Source of the DNA: Alistipes communis
Lineage (GTDB): Bacteria > Bacteroidota > Bacteroidia > Bacteroidales > Rikenellaceae
Assembly: GCF_006542665.1 (NCBI RefSeq)
Contig: NZ_AP019735.1
Location: 3,162,001 to 3,226,000 of the forward strand
Length of the DNA stretch: 64,000 bases
Reading direction: 5' to 3'
The first letter of the stretch is position 1, and every line of letters begins with the position of its first letter. The notes under the pieces were generated by a model that did not search any database, had not been told where the DNA came from, and saw nothing but the letters and a program-made list of their open reading frames with translations. Below are positions 53,355 through 62,872 of this stretch, one piece after another. The translations under genes and the position numbers were made by a program.

Positions 53355-53398
53355 CTCTTTTCCGTTATCTGTTTTATGCAAAAGACATTTTTTGCATT

Positions 53399-53406
53399 CA
53401 AAGATA
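53399..53406 (-). promoter_or_regulatory. -7 box (TATCTTTG) of the purA promoter
   Basis: Minus-strand TATCTTTG about 45 nt before the purA start; no clear TTTG at the usual distance. The remaining 53,407-53,691 stretch contains only a terminator (53,642). Confidence 0.5.
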
Positions 53407-53641
53407 CGAATTATTCTCCGAAATACCCAATCCCGCTGCGGGACTTTTCAACAAATTGTCAAGAATCCGGAGTTGCCGGCGCTTTGCCGACGGGCACCCG
53501 CAACCCCCTCTCCCTGCAAAGCAAGGGCCGAAAAAGCCGGTCCGCCTCCATTCGGGTTCTCGGCGGTTCCGCCTGCGGAATCGGGCCGCCGCCCGCAGGG
53601 CGCACATCCGTTCGGAACGCCGTCTGCGGCGGCAATGAAAA

Positions 53642-53669
53642 ACCCGACCGTCCTCTCGGAAAGTCGGGT
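53642..53669 (-). terminator. Intrinsic terminator after the acidic-protein gene
   Basis: Minus strand ACCCGAC...GTCGGGT with an inner partial stem, then TTTTT. 23 nt after the stop codon at 53,692. Confidence 0.55.
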
Positions 53670-53691
53670 AGCGCACCGGCAGCACCGGCCG

Positions 53692-54009
53692 TCAGATTTC
53701 CACGTCGTCGTCCGTCGCCTCCTCCGCCTGGGAGCTCTCCTCCTGGATGTCGTCGGCGCCCTTGATCTCGTCGTCGTAATACTCCTTCTCCTCCTCGTCT
53801 TCGGACAGATCGTCGATCTTTACGTCGATTTTAACGAGATAACTGATCTCGTCGGTATCATAAGGAACGGCATAGAAGAAATCGCCGTTCGGTTTATCGA
53901 CACGAATCATCGCATCGGTAAAACCAAGCGGATATTTCTGCTTGATTTCCTCCTGTAATTCAGGAGAGAGATTGTGGAAACTCGCTACCAAATGTTTCTT
54001 ATTCGCCAT
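53692..54009 (-). CDS. Small conserved acidic protein
   Basis: 105 aa from ATG 54,009 ([30 protein letters not shown]). N-terminal globular part (1-65) with [29 protein letters not shown], then a very acidic tail ([14 protein letters not shown]...). I recall similar small proteins in Bacteroidetes, without a role. Divergent from ligA. Confidence 0.75.
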   Translation of the reverse strand: MANKKHLVASFHNLSPELQEEIKQKYPLGFTDAMIRVDKPNGDFFYAVPYDTDEISYLVKIDVKIDDLSEDEEEKEYYDDEIKGADDIQEESSQAEEATDDDVEI

Positions 54010-54156
54010 GGCTTTTACCATAAAACTCGTAAAATTTTGTGCAAGTATAAACAAAATTTGTATACCGCCCTTCATCTTCCGATTTTTTTTGCATTTTTTT
54101 TGATTTTTATGGATGTTCCAAACAAATTGTGTAATTTAGCGCGAACAATAATATAT

Positions 54157-56223
54157 ATGGGTATACTCGAACGCATACGCGAACTGCGCACGCAGCTCAA
54201 CGATCATAACCGAAAATACTACGTCGAAAACGCACCGGAAATCTCGGATTTCGAATTCGACCGCCTGCTGCGCGAGTTGCAGGAACTCGAAGCGGCGCAC
54301 CCCGAATACGCCGATCCCAACTCCCCCACCGTGCGCGTGGGCAGCGACATCACCTCGGAGTTCCGCAGCGTGCGGCACCGCTTCCCGATGCTGTCGCTGG
54401 GCAATACCTATTCGCTCGACGAGTTGCACGAATTCATCGAACGGGTCGAAAAGGAGGTGGGCGAAACGGAATTCGTCTGCGAACTGAAATTCGACGGTAC
54501 GGCCATTTCGCTCACCTACGACCACGGCCGCCTGTCGCAGGCCGTGACACGCGGCGACGGCACCGCGGGCGACGACGTGACGGCCAACGTCCGCACGATC
54601 CGCAGCGTGCCGCTGGTGTTGTCGGGCGAGGGCTATCCCGATCTGTTCGAAATACGGGGAGAGATCCTGATGCCCTATGCGTCGTTCGACCGTCTCAACG
54701 CCGAGCGCGAAGCCGCCGGCGAGCCGCTCTTCGCCAATCCGCGCAACGCCGCCGCAGGGACGCTCAAACAGCTGTCGTCGGCCGTCGTGGCCCGCCGCGG
54801 CCTGGACTGCACGCTCTACCAGCTGGCGGGCGACGACCTGCCCTACGACTCGCATTGGGAAAACCTGCAAAAGGCACGCGAATGGGGATTCAAAATCTCG
54901 AACGAAATGCGCATCTGCCGGAGCATCGCGCAGGTCGACGAATTCATCGCCCATTGGGACGAAGCGCGCAGCCGGCTCCCCTTCCCCACGGACGGCGTAG
55001 TGGTGAAGGTCAACCGGTATGCCGACCGGCGGGCGCTGGGATCGACCGCCAAGGCCCCCCGCTGGGCCGTAGCCTACAAGTTCAAGGCCGAGCAGGCGCT
55101 CACCGAACTGCTGAGCGTCGACTTCCAGGTCGGGCGCACGGGCGCCGTCACTCCCGTGGCGAACCTCGCCCCCGTCCAACTGGCCGGAACGACCGTCAAA
55201 CGCGCCACGCTGCACAACGCCGAACAGATCGCGCAACTCGACATCCGTCTCGGCGACAGGGTCTACGTCGAGAAGGGCGGCGAGATCATCCCCAAGATCA
55301 CGGGCGTCGATTTCGCACAGCGCAAGGCCGACAGCCGTCCCTTCGAATACATCACCGTCTGTCCGGTCTGCGGCACGCCGCTGGTGCGTTACGAGGGCGA
55401 AGCGAAGTACTATTGCCCCAATCAGAACCACTGCGAGCCGCAGATTCTCGGACGCATCATCCACTTCATCCGCCGCAAGGCGATGGACATCGACGGATTG
55501 GGCGAGGAGACCGTCGAGCTGCTCTACCGCAACGGTCTGGTGCACGACGCCGCCGACCTCTACGACCTGCGGGCCGGACAGATCACCTCTCTGCCCCGCA
55601 TGGGCGAGAAATCGGCCGAGAACATCATGGAGAGCATCCGCCGTTCGAAGCTGGTGCCCTTTCCGCGCGTGCTCTTCGCACTGGGCATCCGTTTCGTAGG
55701 CGAAACGACAGCCAAATACCTCGCCTCGCATTTCGGGTCGATGGACGCCGTGATGCGTGCCACGCGCGAAGAGTTGGTCGAAGCCGAGGAGGTGGGGCCG
55801 AAAGTCGCCGACGGCATTCTCGACTACTTCGCCGACGAGGGCAACCGGACGCTGATCGAACGGCTGCGCCGCGCCGGGCTGAAATTCGAGGCCGAGGCGC
55901 CTCGTCTCCGCTCCGACGCGCTGACAGGCAAGAGTTTCGTCATTTCGGGCAAGTTCTCGACGCACAGCCGCGACGAATTGAAGGAGTTGATCGAACTGCA
56001 CGGCGGGCGCAACCTGGCCGCCGTGTCGGCCAATGTCGACTACATCGTGGCCGGTGAGAATATGGGCCCCGCCAAACTGAAAAAGGCCGAGAAACTGGGC
56101 ATCCCGATCCTCACGGAGAAGGAGTTCCTCGCGCTGATCGCCGACGACGAACCCGCAGCGGCGACCTTCGCGGCGGAGGAACCTGAAACGCCCGCGCAGC
56201 CGACGCAGGGCGCATTGTTTTAA
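54157..56223 (+). CDS. ligA: NAD-dependent DNA ligase
   Basis: 688 aa from ATG 54,157. Ia domain start ([22 protein letters not shown]), KxDG adenylation motif CELKFDGTA near 110-118, OB fold, a Cys4 zinc finger (CPVCGTPL...CPNQNHC) near 408-430, helix-hairpin-helix region, and a C-terminal BRCT ([26 protein letters not shown]-type) to about 665. Joins nicks in replication and repair. Confidence 0.97.
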   Translation: MGILERIRELRTQLNDHNRKYYVENAPEISDFEFDRLLRELQELEAAHPEYADPNSPTVRVGSDITSEFRSVRHRFPMLSLGNTYSLDELHEFIERVEKEVGETEFVCELKFDGTAISLTYDHGRLSQAVTRGDGTAGDDVTANVRTIRSVPLVLSGEGYPDLFEIRGEILMPYASFDRLNAEREAAGEPLFANPRNAAAGTLKQLSSAVVARRGLDCTLYQLAGDDLPYDSHWENLQKAREWGFKISNEMRICRSIAQVDEFIAHWDEARSRLPFPTDGVVVKVNRYADRRALGSTAKAPRWAVAYKFKAEQALTELLSVDFQVGRTGAVTPVANLAPVQLAGTTVKRATLHNAEQIAQLDIRLGDRVYVEKGGEIIPKITGVDFAQRKADSRPFEYITVCPVCGTPLVRYEGEAKYYCPNQNHCEPQILGRIIHFIRRKAMDIDGLGEETVELLYRNGLVHDAADLYDLRAGQITSLPRMGEKSAENIMESIRRSKLVPFPRVLFALGIRFVGETTAKYLASHFGSMDAVMRATREELVEAEEVGPKVADGILDYFADEGNRTLIERLRRAGLKFEAEAPRLRSDALTGKSFVISGKFSTHSRDELKELIELHGGRNLAAVSANVDYIVAGENMGPAKLKKAEKLGIPILTEKEFLALIADDEPAAATFAAEEPETPAQPTQGALF

Positions 56224-56244
56224 CCGAAATACAAATCCCACGAT

Positions 56245-57135
56245 ATGAAGCCAAACCTTTTCCGCGGCGCAGGAGCCGCCATGATCACCCCCTTCACCGC
56301 CGACGGCCGCGTCGATTACGAAGCGCTCGGACGCATGATCGATTACGTCATCGAAGGCGGGGCCGACTATATCGTCGCACTCGGCACGACGGCCGAGACG
56401 CCGACGCTCTACATTCAGGAGCGCGCCGTCGTGGCCATGTTCATCGCCAATCAGATCCGCCACCGCGTGCCGCTGGTGATCGGCGTGGGCGGCAACTCGA
56501 CCTCCGAGGTGCTCGACCAGCTGCGCGAGTTCGACCTGCGCGGCGCCGACGCCATCCTGAGCGTGACGCCCTACTACAACAAACCGTCGCAGGAGGGACT
56601 TTACCAACACTTCAAGGTCGTGTCGGAACACTCGCCGCTGCCGATCATCCTCTACAACATCGCAGGCCGCACGGGCGTCAACATGACCGCCGAGACGACG
56701 CTGCGCATCGCCGCCGATTTTCCCAACGTCATCGGTATCAAGGAGGCGTCGGGCAACATCGGCCAGATTCAGGAGATCATCGACCGCCGGCGCGAAGGGT
56801 TCCTCGTCCTGTCGGGCGACGACGGGATCGCCGTCGACGTGATGCGGCGCGGCGGCGACGGCGTGATCTCGGTGGCGGTCAACGCCTTCCCCCGACGCTT
56901 CATGGCGTGCATCGACCTGGCCAAGAGGGGCGATTTCGATGCGGCCGAAACGGCCTTCGCCCCGATGCACGAAGTCGTCGAAGCCCTCTTCGCCGAGGGA
57001 AACCCCACCGGCGTGAAATGCGCGCTGAGCATCCTGGGGCTGATCGGCAACCGCCTGCGCCTGCCGCTGGTCGCGGGTACTCCGGCGCTCGAAGCGCGCC
57101 TGCGGGAGTTGATCCGTACATACGATTTGCGCTGA
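56245..57135 (+). CDS. dapA: 4-hydroxy-tetrahydrodipicolinate synthase
   Basis: 296 aa. GTTAETPTL near residue 49 (GTT[GA]E motif), YYNKPSQEGLYQHF near 110-123 with the catalytic Tyr, and VIGIKEASGNI near 162-172 with the Schiff-base Lys. Pyruvate plus aspartate semialdehyde, lysine/diaminopimelate path. 21 nt after ligA. Ends in TGA, an ordinary stop in this chromosome. Confidence 0.96.
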   Translation: MKPNLFRGAGAAMITPFTADGRVDYEALGRMIDYVIEGGADYIVALGTTAETPTLYIQERAVVAMFIANQIRHRVPLVIGVGGNSTSEVLDQLREFDLRGADAILSVTPYYNKPSQEGLYQHFKVVSEHSPLPIILYNIAGRTGVNMTAETTLRIAADFPNVIGIKEASGNIGQIQEIIDRRREGFLVLSGDDGIAVDVMRRGGDGVISVAVNAFPRRFMACIDLAKRGDFDAAETAFAPMHEVVEALFAEGNPTGVKCALSILGLIGNRLRLPLVAGTPALEARLRELIRTYDLR

Positions 57136-57165
57136 AACGGCGTTTTCCGAAGAAATCGACGCATT

Positions 57166-57897
57166 ATGAAACGACTTCTCATCCTGTGGCTGCTGCTGCC
57201 GTTGCTGTCGGCTGCGAAGGTTCCCGTGGAGAGCGACATCAAGGCCCGCATCGAAGATCCGGCCTCGGAACAGTACTATCCGAACCTCCGGCTGCGCTAC
57301 GAGCAGGCCGACTCGACCCTCACGGCCGACGACTACCACTACCTCTACTACGGCTACGCCTACCAGCCGCAGTACCGCCCGTTGGAGACGAACCCCGCAC
57401 TCGACCGTTTCTACGAAACGCTCGCACGGCTGAACGTCGACGCACCCGCCGACACCGACCTGCTGGCCGTCATCGAGGCCGGTACGGAGGCGTTGGAAGC
57501 CGATCCGTTCTCGCCGCAGGTGCTCAACTTTCTCTCGTTCGCCCACGCACAGCGGGGCGACACGGCACAGGCGGCCGCCTACCGCGACAAGATGAACCTC
57601 GTACTGGCGACAATCGAAAGTTCGGGCGACGGCCTGACGGAAGAGACCCCATGGCATATCCTGATGTACGCGCACGCCTTCGACCTGTTGGCCGCCAAGA
57701 ACATTCCGGTGCGCGAGAGCTCGATCATCAGCCGCACGGTGGAGTACATCCCGCGCGTCAAGAAGGACGAAAAGGGAGTGAAAGGGTACTATTTCGACTA
57801 CGGCCGCATCTATTGGAAAAAGCCCGAACAGGGGTATAAACGCGAACGCTCGTGGCAATTCAACAATCTCAAACCGTGGAAAAGCGACAAAAAATAA
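57166..57897 (+). CDS. DUF4919-type secreted protein
   Basis: 243 aa. Signal peptide (MKRLLILWLLLPLLSAAK). DDYHYLYYGYAYQP near 65 and a TPR-like helical middle (ADPFSPQVLNFLSFAHAQRGDTAQAAAYRDKM). The end YFDYGRIYWKKPE is typical. Periplasmic, role unknown. Overlaps the next gene by 46 nt. Confidence 0.8.
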   Translation: MKRLLILWLLLPLLSAAKVPVESDIKARIEDPASEQYYPNLRLRYEQADSTLTADDYHYLYYGYAYQPQYRPLETNPALDRFYETLARLNVDAPADTDLLAVIEAGTEALEADPFSPQVLNFLSFAHAQRGDTAQAAAYRDKMNLVLATIESSGDGLTEETPWHILMYAHAFDLLAAKNIPVRESSIISRTVEYIPRVKKDEKGVKGYYFDYGRIYWKKPEQGYKRERSWQFNNLKPWKSDKK

Positions 57898-59381
57898 GGG
57901 GCCTCGCGCTGGGACTGCTCTGCGCCGCATTCGCATTGTCCGGCTGCGAGCGCTCCGAGGAAGAACCCCTCGCACTGCTCACGCTCGACAAGGAGCGGAT
58001 CGTCTTCGATAATCCGGCCGAAGGCGAAACGGCACAGGCCGTGCTGCGCATCGAGGCCGACCGCCGTTGGAGCGTCGGTTTCATCGGGAACGGGCACGAC
58101 TGCCGCGTGTCGGTCTTGTCGGGCGAAGCCGGCGTGCACGAACTGCGGATCGAAACCTCCGAGACCAACACGGGGCGCGACCTGCACAGACTGGGACAAC
58201 TGACCGTCGCGCTCGACGACGGCTCGGCGAACCGGACCGTCGATCTGCAACAGCGTCCGCAGGCTGCACGTCAGACCTTGCTCATGTACTTCTGCGGCAC
58301 CGATCTCTACTCCTATTATAAAAACAATCTGTCGGACGTCGCCAAGGCGCTCTCGCGGAATATCCTGCCGCTGGGCCGTATCGTGGCCTTCACGCAGCCC
58401 GCCGCCGGCGAAGGATACGTCGTGGAGTACCGTTACGACGAAGCGGCGAACGCCTGCGAACGCGACACGCTGATCCGCTATACGCCGCTGCCCGGGCGCA
58501 CGACCGATCCTGCGGTCATGGAACGCATCCTCGGCGACATGGCGGCCGCCGCGCCCGCCGAACGTTTCGGGCTCCATCTGGCCTCCCACGCAAAGGGATG
58601 GTTGCCGGCATCGATCGAAAGTTCGTCATGGCTGCGCAGCAACGCCCGTCGCACCGACGATCTGTGGCGGAAGATACCCGGTGCGGCCGAAACCCGCTGG
58701 TTCGGCCATGACCGGGGGCGCTACATGGATATTTCGGAGCTTGCCGCCGCGATCGACGGCTCCGGCGTGCGGTTCGACTACCTGCTCTTCGACGCCTGTT
58801 TCATGTCGTCGGTCGAAGCACTCTACGATCTGCGCCGCGCGGCCGACTACATCGTCGCCTCGCCCTGCGAGGTCATGGCGCACGGATTCCCCTACGACAC
58901 GGTGATTCCCTCGCTCTTCGCCGACGACGGCGCACGGTACGATCTGGCCGCGGCCTGCCGGAACGTCTACGAATACTACAACGCCGTCGACTCCTACAAA
59001 TCGGGGTGCGCGACGCTCACGGTCTGCGATGAATTGGAGGGGCTGGCCACGGCCCTGCACGACATCAACGCCGGCGCCACGAAAGCCGTCGACGCGACGA
59101 CGCTGCAAAGCTACGACGGAATGGAGACGCACCAGTTCTACGATCTGGAAGAGTACGCCCTGGCGCTGACAGCCGACGACGCTCGCGGTCAGGCGTTCGT
59201 GCAACAGATGGAACGCTGCTTCCCGCCCGAAGGACGGTTCCACACGGCGCAGTTCTTTTCGGTTTACAACAATCGCATGAACGACATCCGCTACTATTCG
59301 GGCGTAACGACCTATGCTCCGGCCGAGACCTACCGCAACGAGTGGCAACAGACCGCGTGGTATGCCGCGACGAAGAGATAA
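57852..59381 (+). CDS. Clostripain-type (C11 family) lipoprotein peptidase
   Basis: Up to 509 aa. Lipoprotein Cys in FALSGC near residue 32. A beta-sandwich-like segment (35-135) is followed by a caspase-fold C11 domain from about 140 (LLMYFCGTDLYS) with His in LHLASHAKGW near 240 and Cys in LLFDACFMSSVEAL near 317. GTG starts are possible at 57,852 and 57,876, both inside the preceding gene; no ATG fits the signal peptide. Probably surface or periplasmic protease. Confidence 0.85.
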   Translation: MAIQQSQTVEKRQKIRGLALGLLCAAFALSGCERSEEEPLALLTLDKERIVFDNPAEGETAQAVLRIEADRRWSVGFIGNGHDCRVSVLSGEAGVHELRIETSETNTGRDLHRLGQLTVALDDGSANRTVDLQQRPQAARQTLLMYFCGTDLYSYYKNNLSDVAKALSRNILPLGRIVAFTQPAAGEGYVVEYRYDEAANACERDTLIRYTPLPGRTTDPAVMERILGDMAAAAPAERFGLHLASHAKGWLPASIESSSWLRSNARRTDDLWRKIPGAAETRWFGHDRGRYMDISELAAAIDGSGVRFDYLLFDACFMSSVEALYDLRRAADYIVASPCEVMAHGFPYDTVIPSLFADDGARYDLAAACRNVYEYYNAVDSYKSGCATLTVCDELEGLATALHDINAGATKAVDATTLQSYDGMETHQFYDLEEYALALTADDARGQAFVQQMERCFPPEGRFHTAQFFSVYNNRMNDIRYYSGVTTYAPAETYRNEWQQTAWYAATKR

Positions 59382-59401
59382 CGACTCGGTATCCCGATAC
59401 G

Positions 59402-59440
59402 AATTCACCCCTGCCGCAAACAGTGCGGCAGGGGTGAATT
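59402..59440. terminator. Bidirectional intrinsic terminator
   Basis: Perfect 17-bp stem AATTCACCCCTGCCGCA with loop AACAG. After the C11 gene and facing tsaB. Confidence 0.85.
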
Positions 59441-59486
59441 ATTCCATTCAGCGGCCGCATCGAACGGCCTGTCATCCTCCGGCGAC

Positions 59487-60191
59487 CTAAAACAACTTCT
59501 TGCGCGAGGTCGTCACCACGAAATCTTTCAGATAGAAGGGTTCGAAATAGGCCAGATCGGCGAAATCGCCCCCGTCGAAAGCCGTCTGCGCCAACCGCGC
59601 CAACCCGCGCGCCGAGGGGGCAACGTGCACCAGCACGGCGTCCGACAGCACATCGGCGCACTTCGCCGCACCGCTGCCGAAAATCACGAAAGGCCCTTTC
59701 GCCCGCCATGTGGAAAAACTCCCCGCATCGACCACCTCGGCCGACACCTCCGTGAGCGGCCGCCCCTGCGCGTCGAACAACTGCGTATAAACCTCCATGC
59801 GCCGCGCGTCGACCATGGGACACAACACGGCGCGCTCCCAATCCTCGACGGCGAGAATCCCCGCTTCGTAATCCTCGCGCGCCACCTCGCAGAGCGCATC
59901 GAGCGAACCGACGGCGACGAGCGGCTTGCGCAAACCGTAGCACAGTCCCTTGGCGAACGACACACCGATGCGCAGCCCCGTGTAGGAACCGGGCCCCTTG
60001 CCGACGGCTACGGCATCCAGATCGTCGGGATCGAGCCGGTTCTCTTTGAGAATTTCATCGACGAAAACGCCGACCTTGCGGGCGTGGTCGCGGCCTTCGT
60101 CGCTCTCGCGCAACGAAACCAGTTCGCCGTTTTCGGCGATCCCGACCGAACAGATGTCCGTGCCCGTTTCGATACATAAAATCAATGCCAT
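59487..60191 (-). CDS. tsaB: tRNA threonylcarbamoyladenosine synthesis protein TsaB
   Basis: 234 aa from ATG 60,191 (MALILCIETGTDICSVGI). ASKHA-fold N-terminus and VAVGKGPGSYTGLRIGVSFAKGL near 60-83, the TsaB signature. With TsaD and TsaE makes t6A37 in tRNA. A longer frame upstream overlaps the HAD gene and is rejected. Confidence 0.93.
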   Translation of the reverse strand: MALILCIETGTDICSVGIAENGELVSLRESDEGRDHARKVGVFVDEILKENRLDPDDLDAVAVGKGPGSYTGLRIGVSFAKGLCYGLRKPLVAVGSLDALCEVAREDYEAGILAVEDWERAVLCPMVDARRMEVYTQLFDAQGRPLTEVSAEVVDAGSFSTWRAKGPFVIFGSGAAKCADVLSDAVLVHVAPSARGLARLAQTAFDGGDFADLAYFEPFYLKDFVVTTSRKKLF

Positions 60192-60199
60192 ATCTCTCG

Positions 60200-60979
60200 C
60201 TATAATACTTCGTAATGTTGCAGTGCACGCAGCACACCGTCGTCGTCGACCGTGGCGGTGACATAGTCGGCCGCCCGTTTGGCCGCGTCGACGGCGTTGC
60301 CCAACGCCACGCCGACACCCGCATGGCGGATCATCTCCACGTCGTTGCCGCCGTCGCCGAACGCCATCGAACGGCTCCGGTCGATGCCGTAATGCCTCAG
60401 AAAGACGTCCATGCCGCTCGCCTTCGTTACGCCGCGCATGTTGATGTCGGCCATGAGCGGACTCCAACGGCTCGACACGCACTCGGGAAATTCGCGCATG
60501 ATCCGCTCCTCCTGTTCGGGCGACATGAAGACGCACATCTGACGGCAGGGCGTACGCTGCGCCACCTCGCGCAAATCGGCCACCGCAGGATCGAGCGGCA
60601 TCCCCAACGCACCCAGAAACTCGCGCATCCCGTCGTTTACGCTACTGGCGACCATCCCCTCGTCGGTCAGCATCGAGACGGGAAATCCCTCGCGCATTCC
60701 CACATGCAGCATCCTGTCGAGAATCTCCATCGGGATCGGACGCTCGGCCAGCACCTCGCCGTCGGTCGTCAGGCAATGGCCGCCGTTGACCAGAATGTAT
60801 CCGTCGAAAGTCAGCCCTTCGAGCGGCGGAAGGCTCCGCCGGTCGCGGCCCGTGGCGATAATCACCTTCGCCCCGCGTCCGCGCAGGCGGGCGAGCGCTT
60901 CGCGCGCCGATGCGGGCACCTCGTGCGTCTCGAAACTGCGCAGCGTACCGTCAATATCGAAAAAGAAGATTTCGTACAT
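60200..60979 (-). CDS. Cof-type HAD-family hydrolase
   Basis: 259 aa. Motif I FFDIDGTLRSF (residues 5-15), motif II VIIATGRDRRS near 40, cap domain in the middle, and motif III/IV AFGDGGNDVEMIRHAGVGVALGNA near 208-231. Phosphatase of sugar or nucleotide phosphates in general; substrate unknown. 4 nt after smpB. Confidence 0.93.
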   Translation of the reverse strand: MYEIFFFDIDGTLRSFETHEVPASAREALARLRGRGAKVIIATGRDRRSLPPLEGLTFDGYILVNGGHCLTTDGEVLAERPIPMEILDRMLHVGMREGFPVSMLTDEGMVASSVNDGMREFLGALGMPLDPAVADLREVAQRTPCRQMCVFMSPEQEERIMREFPECVSSRWSPLMADINMRGVTKASGMDVFLRHYGIDRSRSMAFGDGGNDVEMIRHAGVGVALGNAVDAAKRAADYVTATVDDDGVLRALQHYEVL

Positions 60980-60983
60980 TTAT

Positions 60984-61448
60984 TTAACGTTTATGGGTTT
61001 TCATCGCCTTGTCCATTTCACGGCGGGCGTCGTTCTCTTTGAGGTATTCGCGTTTGTCGTACGCCTTGCGGCCGCGCGCAAGCCCGATGACGATCTTCAC
61101 CAATCCCCGCTCGTTGAGAAACATCCGAAGCCCCGCTATCGTCAGGCCGCGATCCTGCAACGACCGCTGCAACTTATTCAGTTCCTTGCGGTTGAGCAGC
61201 AGCTTGCGGTCACGTTTCGGGACATGGTTATTGCAGGTTCCCCAATGGTATTCGGCAATCGTGACATTGCGGATCCACAACTCGCCCTTGTCGAAATAGC
61301 AATAGCTGTCCACCATCGACGCCTTGCCCAGCCGCACGGACTTGATCTCGGTACCGACCAGCACGACGCCGGCGACGAACTCTTCGAGAATCTCGTAGTC
61401 GAACGTCGCCCGCTTGTTGCGGATATTTATCGTTTTATAATCGCCCAT
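60984..61448 (-). CDS. smpB: SsrA-binding protein SmpB
   Basis: 154 aa. [31 protein letters not shown] at 7-37, [15 protein letters not shown] near 55-70, [10 protein letters not shown] near 82, and a basic C-terminal tail ([10 protein letters not shown]). tmRNA partner in ribosome rescue. First gene of the smpB-HAD-tsaB operon. Confidence 0.96.
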   Translation of the reverse strand: MGDYKTINIRNKRATFDYEILEEFVAGVVLVGTEIKSVRLGKASMVDSYCYFDKGELWIRNVTIAEYHWGTCNNHVPKRDRKLLLNRKELNKLQRSLQDRGLTIAGLRMFLNERGLVKIVIGLARGRKAYDKREYLKENDARREMDKAMKTHKR

Positions 61449-61650
61449 CTATCTCTCTGGCTTTGAAACGTGTAAAACTTATCTCTCGACTTCCCGCCCG
61501 TCGGCGGCGATTCCGGCACTCGGTTTGCACGTAAACGGGCGTAAGGCTGGGTGAAGGTAACTAATTCTTTTATCTTTGATATGTTTTACACATCTTTCTG
61601 TTTATTTTCTGTTTGCACACGGTATGCGTAGCGATACGTGTACGACCCAG

Positions 61651-61940
61651 CCTTACTTTTTTGACATTCTGCGAATGTAAAAAAGTAAAAAGTTATTTTT
61701 ACATTCCTTCCCTCATGCTCCCTCCCTTTGACAAAGGGAGGGACTTTTATAGTCTTTTCTCCTACTTCTTTGACATTCTGCGAATGTAAAAAAGTCATTT
61801 TTACATTCCCTCCCTCATGCTCCCTCCCTTTGACAAAGGGAGGGACTTTTATAGTCTTTCCTCCTACTTCTTTGACATTCTGCGAATGTAAAAAAGTAAA
61901 AAAGTTATTTTTACATTCCTTCCCTCATCTCCCTCCCTTT
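61651..61940. repeat. Three tandem intergenic repeats of about 102-109 bp
   Basis: Each copy contains GACATTCTGCGAATG (at 61,663, 61,772 and 61,874, spaced 109 and 102 nt). Each then has a T-rich stretch, ACATTCC(T/C)TCCCTCAT, and, in the first two, CCTCCCTTT-GAC-AAAGGGAGG hairpins followed by ACTTTTATAGTC. The third copy is cut short near 61,940. Two self-pairing parts per copy suggest a family of RNA-forming repeats; reading frames across it look like chance. Confidence 0.8.
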
Positions 61941-62397
61941 ACCTTCGCTGCGCTCGGTTTCTGCGGCGGCGCCTCGGCATCCCGCAAGCGGGTGCGCTCG
62001 GCTTGCACACAGTCGACAAAGGGGTGGGACTTTTAGAGCCTACGTGCTGCATCGGCAAAACGTCTCCTCTCATACCCCGCTCAGCGGGAAAATACGGCTC
62101 TCTGCGCCGTGCGGGCCGAAGTCTCCGCACGCGGAGGCCCGCCACACGGACGTGCTCCGCAGTCTTCGCCCCGTACGAATTCGCATAAAACCGCACTCCG
62201 CAAATCCATCACCCTCCGTTCAGTACGGTCGGAGAGCGGCTGCCTGCAACCGCTCGGTACGGCAAGCCGACCGCCCTGCCCGTGGCGTCCGGAATATCCT
62301 TCGCCGGCTGCGGAGTAAAACCGCAGCACCGGCCGGGAACTCTATCTTGCAAAAATAGTGACTTTTTCCGGATATCCAATCAAAATCCCCGCACGGA
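61941..62397. other. Long gene-free stretch between the repeats and crcB
   Basis: GC-rich sequence with short partial palindromes and no reading frame that resembles a protein. The longest frames are Arg/Ala/Gly-rich as expected by chance at this GC. It could hold a decayed gene or RNA, but none is recognised. Confidence 0.4.
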
Positions 62398-62772
62398 CTA
62401 TCCCATTTTCACAAGCCAATGCCCCGCATGGACGGCCAGCAGCCCCGACGCCACGCTCAACGAGACGTAGAACGCCAGCCCCGCCAGATCCGACTGGCGG
62501 ACCAGCAGGAGATTCTCGTGGATAAAGGTCGAAAATGTCGTGAAACTGCCGCAGAACCCCACGATAAAGAGCAACCTGATCTCCTCCGACAGCACCCGGT
62601 AGTGCTCCAGCAGACCGTAGCAAACCCCGAGCAGCAGGCATCCGAGGATATTCACGCAAAAAGTTCCCAACGGCAGGGAGAGCCACTGGCTACCCTGCAA
62701 CAACCGCGACACGCCGTAGCGCAATACGCCACCGGCGAAGCTGCCGCAGCCGATCAACAGCAATGTTTTCAT
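62398..62772 (-). CDS. crcB: Fluoride channel CrcB/Fluc
   Basis: 124 aa, four membrane helices. GxLRY at 14-18 (GGVLRYGVSRLLQG), LPLGTFCVNILGCLLLG near 33-49 with the conserved Asn, and GFCGSFTTFSTF near 72-83 (the central sodium/phenylalanine box). Expels fluoride as a double-barrelled dimer. No fluoride riboswitch was recognised upstream. Confidence 0.95.
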   Translation of the reverse strand: MKTLLLIGCGSFAGGVLRYGVSRLLQGSQWLSLPLGTFCVNILGCLLLGVCYGLLEHYRVLSEEIRLLFIVGFCGSFTTFSTFIHENLLLVRQSDLAGLAFYVSLSVASGLLAVHAGHWLVKMG

Positions 62773-62872
62773 CCAAACCGAAATTTCAGGGCAGGCATCA
62801 TCAGCGTCCGCGAAGGGGACACGGTTTGGATCGGGCGGATACCATCGCCCGGCGTTATCGACATCGAACGAA

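Noticed and set aside
54136..57975. 1,279-codon open frame on the minus strand opposite ligA and dapA
   Set aside because: Shadow of two unmistakable housekeeping genes on the other strand; no family features.
61586..62036. Reading frames of 70-102 codons across the tandem repeats
   Set aside because: They arise from the repeated DNA itself, with repeated peptide segments on both strands, and look non-coding.
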